Source: Anaerolineales bacterium
GTDB taxonomy: Bacteria; Chloroflexota; Anaerolineae; 4572-78; J111
NCBI GenBank assembly: GCA_015075405.1
Contig: JABTUK010000006.1
Coordinates: 62,001 to 126,000, forward strand
Length of the DNA: 64,000 nucleotides
Reading direction: 5' to 3'
Both the position numbers and the translations under genes were made by a program. How positions within the stretch are numbered: position 1 is the stretch's first letter; every line of letters starts with the position of its first letter. The notes beneath the pieces are model-generated. The model searched no databases, was not told the origin of the DNA, and was given only the letters and a program-made list of their open reading frames with translations. This document shows positions 49,834-59,083 of this stretch, in pieces.

Positions 49834-49919
49834 CAGTCAATGTCGTTAAGTTAGTGTAGTTTAGCCTCTTGTGGGCGGACACAAGGCCCTATACTACATC
49901 CTTAACTTAATGACATTGA
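49834..49919. repeat. Nested palindrome, CAGTCAATGTCGTTAAG arms with GTAGTTTAGCC core
   Basis: Arms CAGTCAATGTCGTTAAGTTAG (49834-49854) and TTAACTTAATGACATTGA (49902-49919) match those at 10009 and 10180. The 42-bp core (49856-49897) is the inverted homologue of the core at 5471-5512. TCAGTAG words flank both sides. Confidence 0.93.
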
Positions 49920-50012
49920 GATGCCAGTAGTCAGATGATCGGAAATTGAATGGGAGAGTTTGTGGACCAAAAAAGAAGTGGCGGCGGTCGGCGGTCATCG
50001 GTCGGCGGTCCT

Positions 50013-50432
50013 TTAGCGGCAGTTCTGGCAGATGCCTTGAAATTCCAGCAAATGGCTGCGAATTTCAAAGTTGTACTTTTCGGCCAGTTCGCGGCTGAGT
50101 TGGTCGGCGTGGCAATTTTCAAATTCAAAAATAGCGCCGCATTTGGAGCAAACCAGATGATGATGCCCGCCGCTGGCGGAGATAAAACGTTGGGTCGGAT
50201 CGCTCAGGTAAAGCGGGCGAAATAAGTCCAACTCGACCAGCAGTTCCATGGTCCGGTAAACTGTAGCCCGGCTGAGGTGGGGATAGATTTTTTTGCCGGC
50301 GGCTAAAATCTGGTTGTGGTCGAGATGCTCCGGGTGGGTTTCCAGCACCTCGATGACCGCCAGGCGAGAGCCGGTCAGTTTGTAACCGGCCTGTCTTAAT
50401 TTTTGAGCCAAATCAGAAGTTGTCGTTATCAT
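50013..50432 (-). CDS. Fur-family metal-dependent transcriptional regulator
   Basis: Start placed at ATG 50432; an upstream TTG at 50477 is better explained as the -35 box of its promoter. 139 residues: DNA-binding winged helix (KLRQAGYKLTGSRLAVIEVLE...HLSRATVYRTMELLVELDL) and dimerisation domain with the metal site SGGHHHLVCSKCGAIFEFENC and a final CQNC. The two Cys pairs form the structural zinc site. The wide family includes Fur, Zur and PerR; the exact metal cannot be read. It probably represses metal-uptake or stress genes. Confidence 0.92.
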   Translation of the reverse strand: MITTTSDLAQKLRQAGYKLTGSRLAVIEVLETHPEHLDHNQILAAGKKIYPHLSRATVYRTMELLVELDLFRPLYLSDPTQRFISASGGHHHLVCSKCGAIFEFENCHADQLSRELAEKYNFEIRSHLLEFQGICQNCR

Positions 50433-50448
50433 TTTCAAATCTATTTCG

Positions 50449-50477
50449 ACTGTAGGCGAAAATAGGGTAATTGTCAA
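50449..50477 (-). promoter_or_regulatory. Sigma-70-type promoter for the Fur-family gene
   Basis: On the minus strand TTGACA (50477-50472), 17-base spacer, TACAGT (50454-50449). The implied leader before ATG 50432 is about ten bases. Confidence 0.55.
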
Positions 50478-50496
50478 ATGTCAGAACTGAGGGAAC

Positions 50497-50585
50497 TAAA
50501 CGATTTACGATTTACGATTTACGATTTACGATTACAAATGTTGACTCTGTCCAATCGTAAATCCAAAATTTAAAATCGTAAATTG
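50497..50585. repeat. CGATTTA / AAATCGT inverted arrays
   Basis: Four CGATTTA heptamers (50501-50532), then ATCGTAAATCC and AAATCGTAAATTG in the opposite sense. The array ends three bases before the stop codon of the polyketide synthase gene. Confidence 0.9.
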
Positions 50586-50587
50586 TA

Positions 50588-51634
50588 TTACCATCTCACC
50601 AGGCACAACTCCACCGTCAGGCCAGGCCCAAAGGCCAGCAGCAGGGCGTAGTCGCCGGGTTGAGGCTGGCCCTGCTGGATGATTTGGTCGAGCACAAAAA
50701 AGATGGTAGCCGAGGACATGTTGCCGTAGTGGCGCAACACCTGGCGAGCGTAGCTCAGGTCCGCCGGGGTCAAGTTCAGCGCCTCGCCCAGATAGTCTAA
50801 AATTTTAGCGCCTCCCGGATGGATGCCCCAAAAACGAATATCGGCTTGAGCCAGACCGGCGCGCTGCAAAAAGTCGCTCACCAAAGTGGGCGCCAAGTCG
50901 CGCAAAACTTTAGGGACGCGGGTGGCCAGGTGAATCTGGTAGCCTTTGTCAGACAGGTGAAAACCCATCAAATCCTGGCCGCTGTAGTCGCTAAAAGTCA
51001 TCGTGTCCAGCAGGCGCGGCTGCCCTGTTTTGTCGGGATTTGGACCAATCACGGCGGCGGCCAGCCCATCGCCAAATAATGCCCCGGCGACCATGTTTTC
51101 CAGGCTGGCCCCATGTTGAAAATGAAGCGTGCCAAATTCTATGGCTAAGACCAGGGCATGACCCTGCGGCCGGGCGGCCAGTTCGAGCATGGCCCGGTCG
51201 AGGCCGGTCAGTCCGGCGTGGCAGCCCATGCCGATCAACGCGGAGCGCCGCAAATCGGGCCGCATGCCCAGCTCACCGGCCAGAGCAACGTCGAGGCCGG
51301 GATTATCGAAGCCGGTGCAGGAGATGACGATGAAGTGGTCAATGTCGCGGGGGGACAGGCGAGCCTGAGCCAACGCCTGGCCGATGATCGTCTTCGCCAG
51401 GGGGCGTGCAGCCGCCATAAAAAGGTCATTGCGAGCTTTTGTGCCCGGTTCAGCGGCCAAAAAAGTGGCATCGGTCAGCACGCTGTAGCGGGTCTCAATT
51501 TCGGCGGCGGCAAAAATGGCCCGCGCTCGCTGGCTGTTGATATAAGGCAACAACCAGCGGTCATGAATTTCCATTTGCCGGTGCTGATTTTCAGGGACGC
51601 CGGTGGCTAATCCCAGCAAGGTGGGGGTGGTCAT
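50588..51634 (-). CDS. Type III polyketide synthase (chalcone synthase-like)
   Basis: Start placed at ATG 51634 after AAAGGAG; an upstream frame is open to 51799 but contains repeat-like sequence. 348 residues with the thiolase-fold catalytic triad: Cys138 in LIGMGCHAGLTGL, His272 in FWGIHPGGAKIL and Asn305 in HYGNMSSAT. FIVISCTGFDNPGLD precedes the active Cys as in bacterial type III enzymes. It condenses malonyl-CoA units onto an acyl starter, cytosolic, giving pyrones or resorcinols. No tailoring gene (methyltransferase, isoprenylcysteine-like) is adjacent, so it stands alone. Confidence 0.93.
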   Translation of the reverse strand: MTTPTLLGLATGVPENQHRQMEIHDRWLLPYINSQRARAIFAAAEIETRYSVLTDATFLAAEPGTKARNDLFMAAARPLAKTIIGQALAQARLSPRDIDHFIVISCTGFDNPGLDVALAGELGMRPDLRRSALIGMGCHAGLTGLDRAMLELAARPQGHALVLAIEFGTLHFQHGASLENMVAGALFGDGLAAAVIGPNPDKTGQPRLLDTMTFSDYSGQDLMGFHLSDKGYQIHLATRVPKVLRDLAPTLVSDFLQRAGLAQADIRFWGIHPGGAKILDYLGEALNLTPADLSYARQVLRHYGNMSSATIFFVLDQIIQQGQPQPGDYALLLAFGPGLTVELCLVRW

Positions 51635-51875
51635 CACAGGAACTCCTTTGTAAATAGTAGACGGTAGACGGTAGACAGGGAAATCATACGGCTCTGCTAT
51701 CTTTTCATTATCGGTGGTGTGCGTTAGCTTGTAACAGCTCCTTTGAAAATAGACCGGGGACGGGAGACCGGGGGTGCGGTCTTCGGTCATCCCCGGCATC
51801 TGTACTGAGCTGGAAAAGGTACGCTGGGGAAGATTGTACTCATTGGCCCACTGATTTCAAACTTGAACTTTTTGT

Positions 51876-51906
51876 TTGACAAGACGGCGAAAGTGATTAT
51901 TATAGT
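51876..51906 (+). promoter_or_regulatory. Promoter candidate for ctaE-ctaF
   Basis: Perfect -35 TTGACA (51876-51881) with TATTAT (51898-51903, 16-base spacer) or TATAGT (51901-51906, 19-base spacer). Confidence 0.6.
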
Positions 51907-51960
51907 CCCCATTATTTTGGGTCGGATAGTTCTTTAACGTTGAAGGAGAGAAAGATAAAT

Positions 51961-52554
51961 ATGGTTGTTCACCCCCCGCCTTCTTTAGGTCTCGATAACC
52001 GTAAATTCGGTTTTTGGGTTTTTATCGCCTCCGAAGTGCTGTTTTTTAGTGTGCTTATTGCCAATTTTTTGGTGCTCAGCAAGCAGGATCCGGCCGGCTC
52101 TTTTCACGGGGTGGCTACGGGCCGCGAGTTGCTCAATATTCCTCTGACGGCCCTCAATACCTTTATTCTTTTGACCAGCAGCTTTACCGTTGTTTTGGCT
52201 CTGGAAGCCATCCAGAAAGGGAACCAAAAACTGTTCCGTATCTTTTTGCTGGTAACGTTGGCCTTTGGCAGCTTTTTTATTGGCGTTCAGGGCTATGAAT
52301 ATTTTATATTAATTGTTCATGAAGGTCTGAGCATGGGCACCCTTTTTGGGGCGTCATTCTTTACGCTGACCGGCTTTCACGGCGCGCACGTGGTGGGCGG
52401 CTTGATCTGGCTGGTGATTATTTTGTTCAAAGCGTTTGGAGTGATGGGTGGATTTTCAGCCCAGGACAACTTAGGGATTGAGATTTTTGGATTGTACTGG
52501 CACTTTGTAGATATTGTCTGGCTGTTACTCTTTAGTCTGGTATACTTAATTTAA
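51961..52554 (+). CDS. ctaE: Cytochrome c oxidase subunit III
   Basis: Start placed at ATG 51961, with GAAGGAGAG nine bases upstream. 197 residues, five hydrophobic helices: KFGFWVFIASEVLFFSVLIA at the N terminus (conserved Glu), then NTFILLTSSFTVVLALEAI, FIGVQGYEYF and FFTLTGFHGAHVVGGLIWL, ending GLYWHFVDIVWLLLFSLVYLI. This is the short five-helix form of CoxC. Inner membrane. It is followed 15 bases later by subunit IV, while the rest of the oxidase genes are on the opposite strand. Confidence 0.96.
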   Translation: MVVHPPPSLGLDNRKFGFWVFIASEVLFFSVLIANFLVLSKQDPAGSFHGVATGRELLNIPLTALNTFILLTSSFTVVLALEAIQKGNQKLFRIFLLVTLAFGSFFIGVQGYEYFILIVHEGLSMGTLFGASFFTLTGFHGAHVVGGLIWLVIILFKAFGVMGGFSAQDNLGIEIFGLYWHFVDIVWLLLFSLVYLI

Positions 52555-52569
52555 GTGTAGGGGGAAACA

Positions 52570-52887
52570 ATGAGCAGCGCTGTAACGACGCATGACGAAA
52601 TTGAGGCAAAACCTCACAAACATCCTAACTATTGGGCCGTTTTTATTGCCCTGGCAATTATCACCGCCATCATTACCGTGACTGAGCTTTTTATTGACTC
52701 CATTCCTGTCCCTAAAGAAGTGATCCGAACCGGCTTTGTGGTGATGTCCTTTACCAAGGCCACCCTGGTGGCCATGTATTACATGCATTTAAAATTTGAC
52801 AGCTTTATTTACTCCATCTTCTTTATCACGCCCGTCATTTTTGCCCTGTTCCTGGTGCTCATTCTGGCAATCGGGTATCTGATTTAA
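52570..52887 (+). CDS. ctaF: Cytochrome c oxidase subunit IV
   Basis: 105 residues with three helices: HPNYWAVFIALAIITAIITVTELFID, VPKEVIRTGFVVMSFTKATLVAMYYMHLKFD and a final IFFITPVIFALFLVLILAIGYLI. YYMHLKF is the characteristic segment of the bacterial subunit IV (COX4_pro) family, which stabilises aa3-type oxidases. SD TAGGGGG before ATG. The mRNA should end at the strong hairpin at 52903-52945. Confidence 0.92.
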   Translation: MSSAVTTHDEIEAKPHKHPNYWAVFIALAIITAIITVTELFIDSIPVPKEVIRTGFVVMSFTKATLVAMYYMHLKFDSFIYSIFFITPVIFALFLVLILAIGYLI

Positions 52888-52902
52888 GCCTTGTTTGCAA
52901 GC

Positions 52903-52945
52903 AAAAAGCCCGCTGGCTAAAAATGGTCAGCGGGCTTTTTATTTT
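52903..52945 (+). terminator. Strong rho-independent terminator of ctaE-ctaF
   Basis: AAAAAGCCCGCTG / CAGCGGGCTTTTT perfect 13-bp stem followed by ATTTTT, 15 bases after the ctaF stop. The A-tract on the left lets it also work on the minus strand. Confidence 0.9.
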
Positions 52946-52989
52946 TGAAGGAGTCGTTATGACCCAGTGGCACACCACCCATAATGAAA

Positions 52990-53070
52990 ATGTCATTGCG
53001 AGGCCGTAGGCCGAAGCAATCCCCCTCTTCGGGGTAGGAGACTGCTTTGCCTGCGGCTCGCAGTGACCTG
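52990..53070. repeat. GTCATTGCGAGG / CTCGCAGTGAC palindromic repeat
   Basis: ATGTCATTGCGAGGCCGTAG at the left, CTGCGGCTCGCAGTGACCTG at the right with GAAGCAATCC and GACTGCTTTG inside. It is the common GTCATTGCGAGC-type repeat, diverged relative of the GTCATTTCGA family. Confidence 0.85.
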
Positions 53071-53089
53071 ACCGTTATTTTTGAAGGAA

Positions 53090-53323
53090 TTAATGGTGGC
53101 CTTCCTCGGCGTGAACGGGTTCGATGACCCAGCCGATGGCAGACACGAGCGTAACAACAACCCCAATAAGGGTCAAGGCGATATTTAAGGCCAACCCGCC
53201 CAGAATACAGCTAAAGCCAAAAGCTAAAACAATCGGCCAATAGCTATTGGGCGGCAGGTGAATATCTTCGGGTTTGATAGTGGACTCGGTGATTTGAACA
53301 GTATTTTCAACGATGTCAGACAT
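53090..53323 (-). CDS. Small membrane protein, probable cytochrome oxidase accessory subunit
   Basis: Start placed at ATG 53323; the frame continues upstream into a repeat. 77 residues: a soluble N-terminal part (TIKPEDIHLPPNSYWPIVLAFG) and two hydrophobic helices (ILGGLALNIALTLIGVVVTLVSAIGWVI), ending EEGHH. The LPPNSYWPIVLAFG segment is like that of actinobacterial and Chloroflexota subunit-IV-type small oxidase proteins. Position at the end of the minus-strand cox gene run supports this. Assignment is inference. Confidence 0.6.
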   Translation of the reverse strand: MSDIVENTVQITESTIKPEDIHLPPNSYWPIVLAFGFSCILGGLALNIALTLIGVVVTLVSAIGWVIEPVHAEEGHH

Positions 53324-53352
53324 ATTTAAACACTCCGTAAATTGATTACTAC

Positions 53353-53466
53353 TCAGGCTCATGTCATTTCGAGACCAAAGGTCGACGCGAAGCGTCCCCA
53401 GGACGCACCATGTAAAAGTAACGTATTGGGGATTTCTCCCTGCGGTCGAAATGACATGCCTGAGCA
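53353..53466. repeat. CTCAGGC-armed GTCATTTCGA palindrome
   Basis: Outer arms CTCAGGC / GCCTGAG enclose ATGTCATTTCGAGACC and GGTCGAAATGACAT; inside are GCGAAGCGTCC and GGGGATTTCTCCC. Same core family as 21513 and 29928, with added arms. Confidence 0.88.
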
Positions 53467-53481
53467 GTGACGTAAATTGTT

Positions 53482-53604
53482 TTATTTTAGGACCATTGGG
53501 GCATACATACTAAACCAAAGCACTGCTCCGCCAACTGAAATCAGGGCAATGACCAGTAAAATCACTATCAAAATTTTGTTTTTTCGCTCAACATTTTTAT
53601 TCAT
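53482..53604 (-). CDS. 40-residue single-helix membrane protein in the cox locus
   Basis: The frame MNKNVERKNK-ILIVILLVIALISVGGAVLW-FSMYAPMVLK has a basic N terminus and one 20-residue hydrophobic helix, the layout of tiny oxidase subunits such as CydX/CcoQ-like or CtaF-like peptides. It lies between the CtaA-CtaB fusion and the small membrane protein, all on the minus strand. SD is weak (GAGAAG far upstream). Too short for most gene finders. Family not recognised. Confidence 0.5.
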   Translation of the reverse strand: MNKNVERKNKILIVILLVIALISVGGAVLWFSMYAPMVLK

Positions 53605-53632
53605 CGAAATAACCGTATCTTCTCAATCATTT

Positions 53633-53691
53633 GGGGTAGGGGCACGGCCTCGCGCCTGCCCCACTGGGCGACCGCAAGGGTTCGCCCCTAC
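53633..53691. repeat. GGGTAGGGGCACGG / GGGTTCGCCCCTAC palindrome
   Basis: GTAGGGGCACGGCCTCGCGC and the partner GCGACCGCAAGGGTTCGCCC with CTGCCCCACTGGG between. A common bacterial dispersed repeat type. It sits 24 bases after the stop of the CtaA-CtaB fusion gene. Confidence 0.8.
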
Positions 53692-53714
53692 ATATCGAGA
53701 TTCATCGCGATACC

Positions 53715-55490
53715 CTAAAGCAAGGTCCGGTCGAGGGCCATCAGCAGGAACAGCAGGGCCAGGTAAAGCTGCGAGAATTTGTAAAGTTTTTTACTGCTGC
53801 TTTTCTGATAGTTTCGCCACAGCGCCCAGGCCAAATAGAGAAATGGAACGCCCAGGGCGACTGCTCCCAAAAGATAGAGCCAGCCCATCACCTGGGCCAC
53901 AAAAGGCAGCACGGTCAGCGTAATCAGGAGAATCGAGTACAGAAAAATCTGGTAGGTGGTTTCTTTTTCGCCTACCACCACCGGCAGCATCGGCACCCGC
54001 GCGTTGGCGTAATCTTTTTTGACCAAGAGGGCCAGCGCCCAGGTATGGGGCGGCGTCCAGAAGAAGATAATGGCAAACAGATACAACGCGCCCAGGTCAA
54101 GGCTATGGGTCACCGCCGTCCAGCCGACCAGCGGCGGAATTGCCCCGGCTGCGCCGCCGATAATGATATTGTGAATCGTCGCCCGTTTGAGATAGAGGGT
54201 GTAGAAAAAGACGTAATAGAGGATGCCCAACGTACTCAAGGCGGCGCTGAGCGGATTGACAAAGAGAGTAAAAACCAGAAAAGACAGCGTGCTGAGTGAC
54301 AGGCCAAAAAAGAGCGTCTCTTGCGGCGTCACCAGCCCGGTGACGGTAGGCCGGCGCGAGGTGCGCGACATGAGCTGGTCAATATCGCTGTCAACATAGC
54401 TGTTCAGCACGCTGGCCCCGCTGGCGGCTAATGCGCCGCCCAGCAGCGTGTACAAAATCAGTGAGATGGAGGGGACTCCTTCGGCGGCGATGAACATGGC
54501 TCCGGCGGTGGTAATCAGCAGCAGAACCAAAATCCAGGGCTTGGTCAACTTGAAATAAACGGCCGCCTTCTGACGAGAGACCAGGGGTGAGTTTGGGATT
54601 GGCTCCGGCTCTTCTTCCAGCGGCAGGGTTGATTTGGCGGTCAGGTAGTAGCTGGAAGCCAGAATCACCAGACTGCCCCAAATAGTCATCGCCAAAGTCA
54701 GGTGCGCTGCGCTCATGAAGCCAGGCAGTTTTAACACGACATTCAGCCCACCCAGGGCGACCTGAGCTGAAAACAGCAGTCCCAAAGCCGTAGCCGCTTT
54801 GACCAACAGGGCGTGCTGGGGATAACGGCGGCGCGTTTGCAGGACAATTGCCGCTACCGCCACCCCAACCGCCAGCACCGAAAAGCGGTGAGTCAGATTA
54901 ATCAACATCTCCAGCGAGGGATTGGCCGGAAAAATCTCCCCTTCACATAACGGCCAATCGGGACAGGACAGGCCGGCGCCGCTTCCGCTAACCACCGTAC
55001 CAGTTAGCAACAGCAGCAGGATAGCCGCCCCGGTAAATAGCAAAAAGCGGAGGTAGCTGCGCTGGCTTGAACCGGAGACGCCGGTCTGGTTCAAAGAAGT
55101 GGAAGGCAGAGCGGCGGCGATGGCGGCAAAAAGCAGCAGGCCGAGGTGCGCCGCCATCAGCAGCAGGCCGGCGACGACGCCCCACCCTTGGCTGGCCGAG
55201 GTGGCCGCCAAAAGTGCCACCCCGGAGACAGCCGCCACAGCCGCCAGGGCTGGCCCCCAGATAAGGCGATAGGGACGATAGTTCCGCCAGCCGACAAAAG
55301 CAGTAAAAAGGGTCAGCAAAACGCTTGCGCACAGCACCGCCCAATAAGCCGATTCCAGCCAGCTTAATCCAGTATTTGCGGCCCGCCCCAGCGCGCCTAT
55401 CAGAATCACCGCCAGCATCTCGCTGGCGGTGATTAGGGCAAGACATTTGAAGTTGGATTGAACGACAGCTAAATTGTTCACGCCATCCAC
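53715..55490 (-). CDS. ctaA-ctaB: Fused heme A synthase (CtaA) - heme O synthase (CtaB)
   Basis: 591 residues, about 16 helices. Residues 1-290 are CtaA-like: SGSGAGLSCPDWPLCEG (paired Cys and the WP motif), LINLTHRFSVLAVGV and MSAAHLTLAMTIWG with heme-ligand His. Residues about 300-591 are the prenyltransferase CtaB: VYFKLTKPWILVLLLITTAG, the Asp-rich NSYVDSDIDQLMSRTSRRP and TPPHTWALALLVKKDYANA. Together they farnesylate protoheme to heme O and oxidise it to heme A for the oxidase. The GTG start follows the ctaD stop with no gap, implying coupled translation. Such fusions are known in Chloroflexota. Confidence 0.94.
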   Translation of the reverse strand: MDGVNNLAVVQSNFKCLALITASEMLAVILIGALGRAANTGLSWLESAYWAVLCASVLLTLFTAFVGWRNYRPYRLIWGPALAAVAAVSGVALLAATSASQGWGVVAGLLLMAAHLGLLLFAAIAAALPSTSLNQTGVSGSSQRSYLRFLLFTGAAILLLLLTGTVVSGSGAGLSCPDWPLCEGEIFPANPSLEMLINLTHRFSVLAVGVAVAAIVLQTRRRYPQHALLVKAATALGLLFSAQVALGGLNVVLKLPGFMSAAHLTLAMTIWGSLVILASSYYLTAKSTLPLEEEPEPIPNSPLVSRQKAAVYFKLTKPWILVLLLITTAGAMFIAAEGVPSISLILYTLLGGALAASGASVLNSYVDSDIDQLMSRTSRRPTVTGLVTPQETLFFGLSLSTLSFLVFTLFVNPLSAALSTLGILYYVFFYTLYLKRATIHNIIIGGAAGAIPPLVGWTAVTHSLDLGALYLFAIIFFWTPPHTWALALLVKKDYANARVPMLPVVVGEKETTYQIFLYSILLITLTVLPFVAQVMGWLYLLGAVALGVPFLYLAWALWRNYQKSSSKKLYKFSQLYLALLFLLMALDRTLL

Positions 55491-57377
<1,887 letters not shown>

Positions 57378-57406
57378 TAATCTTTCCTCCTCATAATTGT
57401 CCGAAC

Positions 57407-58447
57407 TTATTCCGTCGCCCCAGAGACCTCTTTGAGGTACTCGATGATACTGTTGATGTCATCCTCGCTCAGAATTTCGCTGAAATTTTGAGGCATTATC
57501 CCGGCCGGGCAGGCGCCGGTGGGACATTGGGCGGCAAGCACGGCATTGGGATTGACAATTGACTCGTGAATGTAGTCAGGCCCTTTGTCAACGTAAACGT
57601 TGGTTAGTTCGGGGCCAATTTGCCCGCCCTGGCCGTTGATAGCGTGACAGCCAGCGCAGCCCGCCGTGCCAAATAAAAGCTCTCCTTGCGCTGAGGCGTT
57701 GGCCTGCTGCTCGGCAGTCGCCTCGGCCCACAAATCGAAGCTGGCCTGGTCGAGCACTACCAATTCGATGGGCATTTTTGAGTGGGCCAGGCCGCAATAT
57801 TCGGCGCATTGGCCGTGAAACGTGCCCAGCCGGTCGGCCTTGAACCAGGTGGTACTCAAATAGCCTGGTACCGCATCTTTTTTGCCGCCCATTTGGGGGA
57901 TCCAGAAGCTGTGGATGACATCTTGAGAGGTTATTTCTACTTTAACGTCGGTATTCACCGGCACTCTAATCTGATTGGTCAGTTTGATGTTGTGATCCGG
58001 GTATTGAATTTCCCACAGCCACTGCTTGCCAATGGCGCGGATGGTCATTTGAGTCGGCCGGTCGGGACTAATATCTTGCAGGGTTTGATAGGTTAAGACC
58101 AGCAGCGTCGCCAAAATACCCACGGGAATAATGGTCCAGATAACTTCCAGGGTGGTGTTGCCGTGAAAGCTCTGATCCGGCTCCGGGTCATTGGCCGATT
58201 TACGCCGAAAGCGGACCAGCGAATAAATCAACAAACCGCAGACAATCAAAAAGACTAGGGTGGCAACGATCAGGGTAATCGTATGTAAGTTGGCAATGGA
58301 TCTTGCCGCAGGCGAAGCCGGGTCCAGAGGGGAGGGCGGAGCGGCCAAAGCCACCGCCGGCAGCAGCCCCAGCAGCGTCCCCAAAAGGCTAAGGTAAGAA
58401 ATCGCCTTCAACATACGTTTGAACTGAACGGGTTTGATTGAGCGCAT
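57407..58447 (-). CDS. ctaC: Cytochrome c oxidase subunit II with fused cytochrome c domain
   Basis: 346 residues: signal or first helix (LLGLLPAVALAA), two membrane helices, and the cupredoxin domain with CuA ligands His179, Cys214-Glu216-Cys218, His222 and Met225 (GQCAEYCGLAHSKM). Then a C-terminal monoheme cytochrome c: CAGCH (264-268) with Met318 as likely sixth ligand. This is the caa3 form that accepts electrons directly from a small donor. An extra Cys pair (QCPTGACPAG) sits just before the Met ligand. A promoter precedes it at 58547-58576. Confidence 0.96.
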   Translation of the reverse strand: MRSIKPVQFKRMLKAISYLSLLGTLLGLLPAVALAAPPSPLDPASPAARSIANLHTITLIVATLVFLIVCGLLIYSLVRFRRKSANDPEPDQSFHGNTTLEVIWTIIPVGILATLLVLTYQTLQDISPDRPTQMTIRAIGKQWLWEIQYPDHNIKLTNQIRVPVNTDVKVEITSQDVIHSFWIPQMGGKKDAVPGYLSTTWFKADRLGTFHGQCAEYCGLAHSKMPIELVVLDQASFDLWAEATAEQQANASAQGELLFGTAGCAGCHAINGQGGQIGPELTNVYVDKGPDYIHESIVNPNAVLAAQCPTGACPAGIMPQNFSEILSEDDINSIIEYLKEVSGATE

Positions 58448-58546
58448 TAAACCTCTATTCCTTTGCTAAGATATGTATTTACGAGGCCAAAAGGGGGGAG
58501 AACGAGGGAATAGCTGTGGCTGGGTCGCTCCCCCTTGAACGGCGCT

Positions 58547-58576
58547 ATTCTATACCAACAGTTGTAATCCTGTCAA
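58547..58576 (-). promoter_or_regulatory. Promoter candidate for ctaC-ctaD-ctaAB
   Basis: On the minus strand TTGACA (58576-58571), then TATAGA (58554-58549, 16-base spacer) or TAGAAT (58552-58547, 18-base spacer). The leader to ctaC would be about 95 bases. Confidence 0.65.
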
Positions 58577-58669
58577 ACTGTATGACTTAGAAAACTTTGT
58601 GATTATTTTAGTGTATTTTTTCACAGGGATGGGCTATTATACTTGCCCCTGTCCAAGCTGTCAAACTTT

Positions 58670-58756
58670 AATCGCGCTTGAAGCAGGCGTGTTCAATTTG
58701 TGTTCGCGTCCTGAGTAGCCCTGAGTGAAACGAAGGGCGTATCGAAGGGCGCGATT
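58670..58756. repeat. AATCGCGC / GCGCGATT inverted repeat with CTGAGTAG core
   Basis: Arms AATCGCGC and GCGCGATT around GTCCTGAGTAGCCCTGAGTG and CGTATCGAAGGGC. The core words (CTGAGTAG, ATCGAAGGG) match those inside the nested repeat at 10037-10143. Confidence 0.6.
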
Positions 58757-58797
58757 TTGAAAACTCGCCCCCAAATCCGAACGCACCGTTTGAAGCT

Positions 58798-58920
58798 TAG
58801 GCAATTCCAAGAAAATAAAACATCAATTCTTGTGGTGCGTAGTGCGTGGTGCATTTACGTTACGCATTACGCACCATGCACCACGCGTCCTTGAAGGATT
58901 TAAATCTTGGAACTGCCTTA
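58798..58920. repeat. Nested inverted repeat: arms TAGGCAATTCCAAGA around GTGGTGCGT arrays
   Basis: TAGGCAATTCCAAGAAAATA at the left and ATCTTGGAACTGCCTTA at the right enclose an array GTGGTGCGTAGTGCGTGGTG and its inverted copy CACCATGCACCACGCG. The arms resemble those at 4257-4401. The 58448-59083 region (636 bp) otherwise holds only promoters and this repeat material. Confidence 0.88.
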
Positions 58921-59047
58921 GTAAACGTCTAGAATTTATTTCCCGTTTTGAATTCCTATGAGTTCCCTTAGTTCCCAGGGAACTCGTAGGAACTTGGGGG
59001 AACTTATTTTTGGACAATCACTTAGCCTTTACCATCGCCCCTTCTCG

Positions 59048-59056
59048 TGTTATAAT
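59048..59056 (+). promoter_or_regulatory. Extended -10 element for the polyferredoxin-like gene
   Basis: TGTTATAAT (TGn plus TATAAT) 27 bases before the ATG at 59084; a weak TTTACC is found 17 bases upstream. It argues against translation starting before 59084. Confidence 0.5.
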
Positions 59057-59083
59057 CAAAGACAGGCTACCTGCCGCTTGCTG

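Noticed and set aside
53477..53923. A 148-codon + strand frame near the oxidase genes
   Set aside because: It runs through a palindromic repeat and the antisense of the CtaA-CtaB gene, with Arg/Pro-rich composition and no SD.
58958..59083. N-terminal extension of the polyferredoxin-like protein
   Set aside because: The extra 42 residues lack a hydrophobic or family pattern, and an extended -10 element (59048-59056) lies inside, so transcription likely starts after it.
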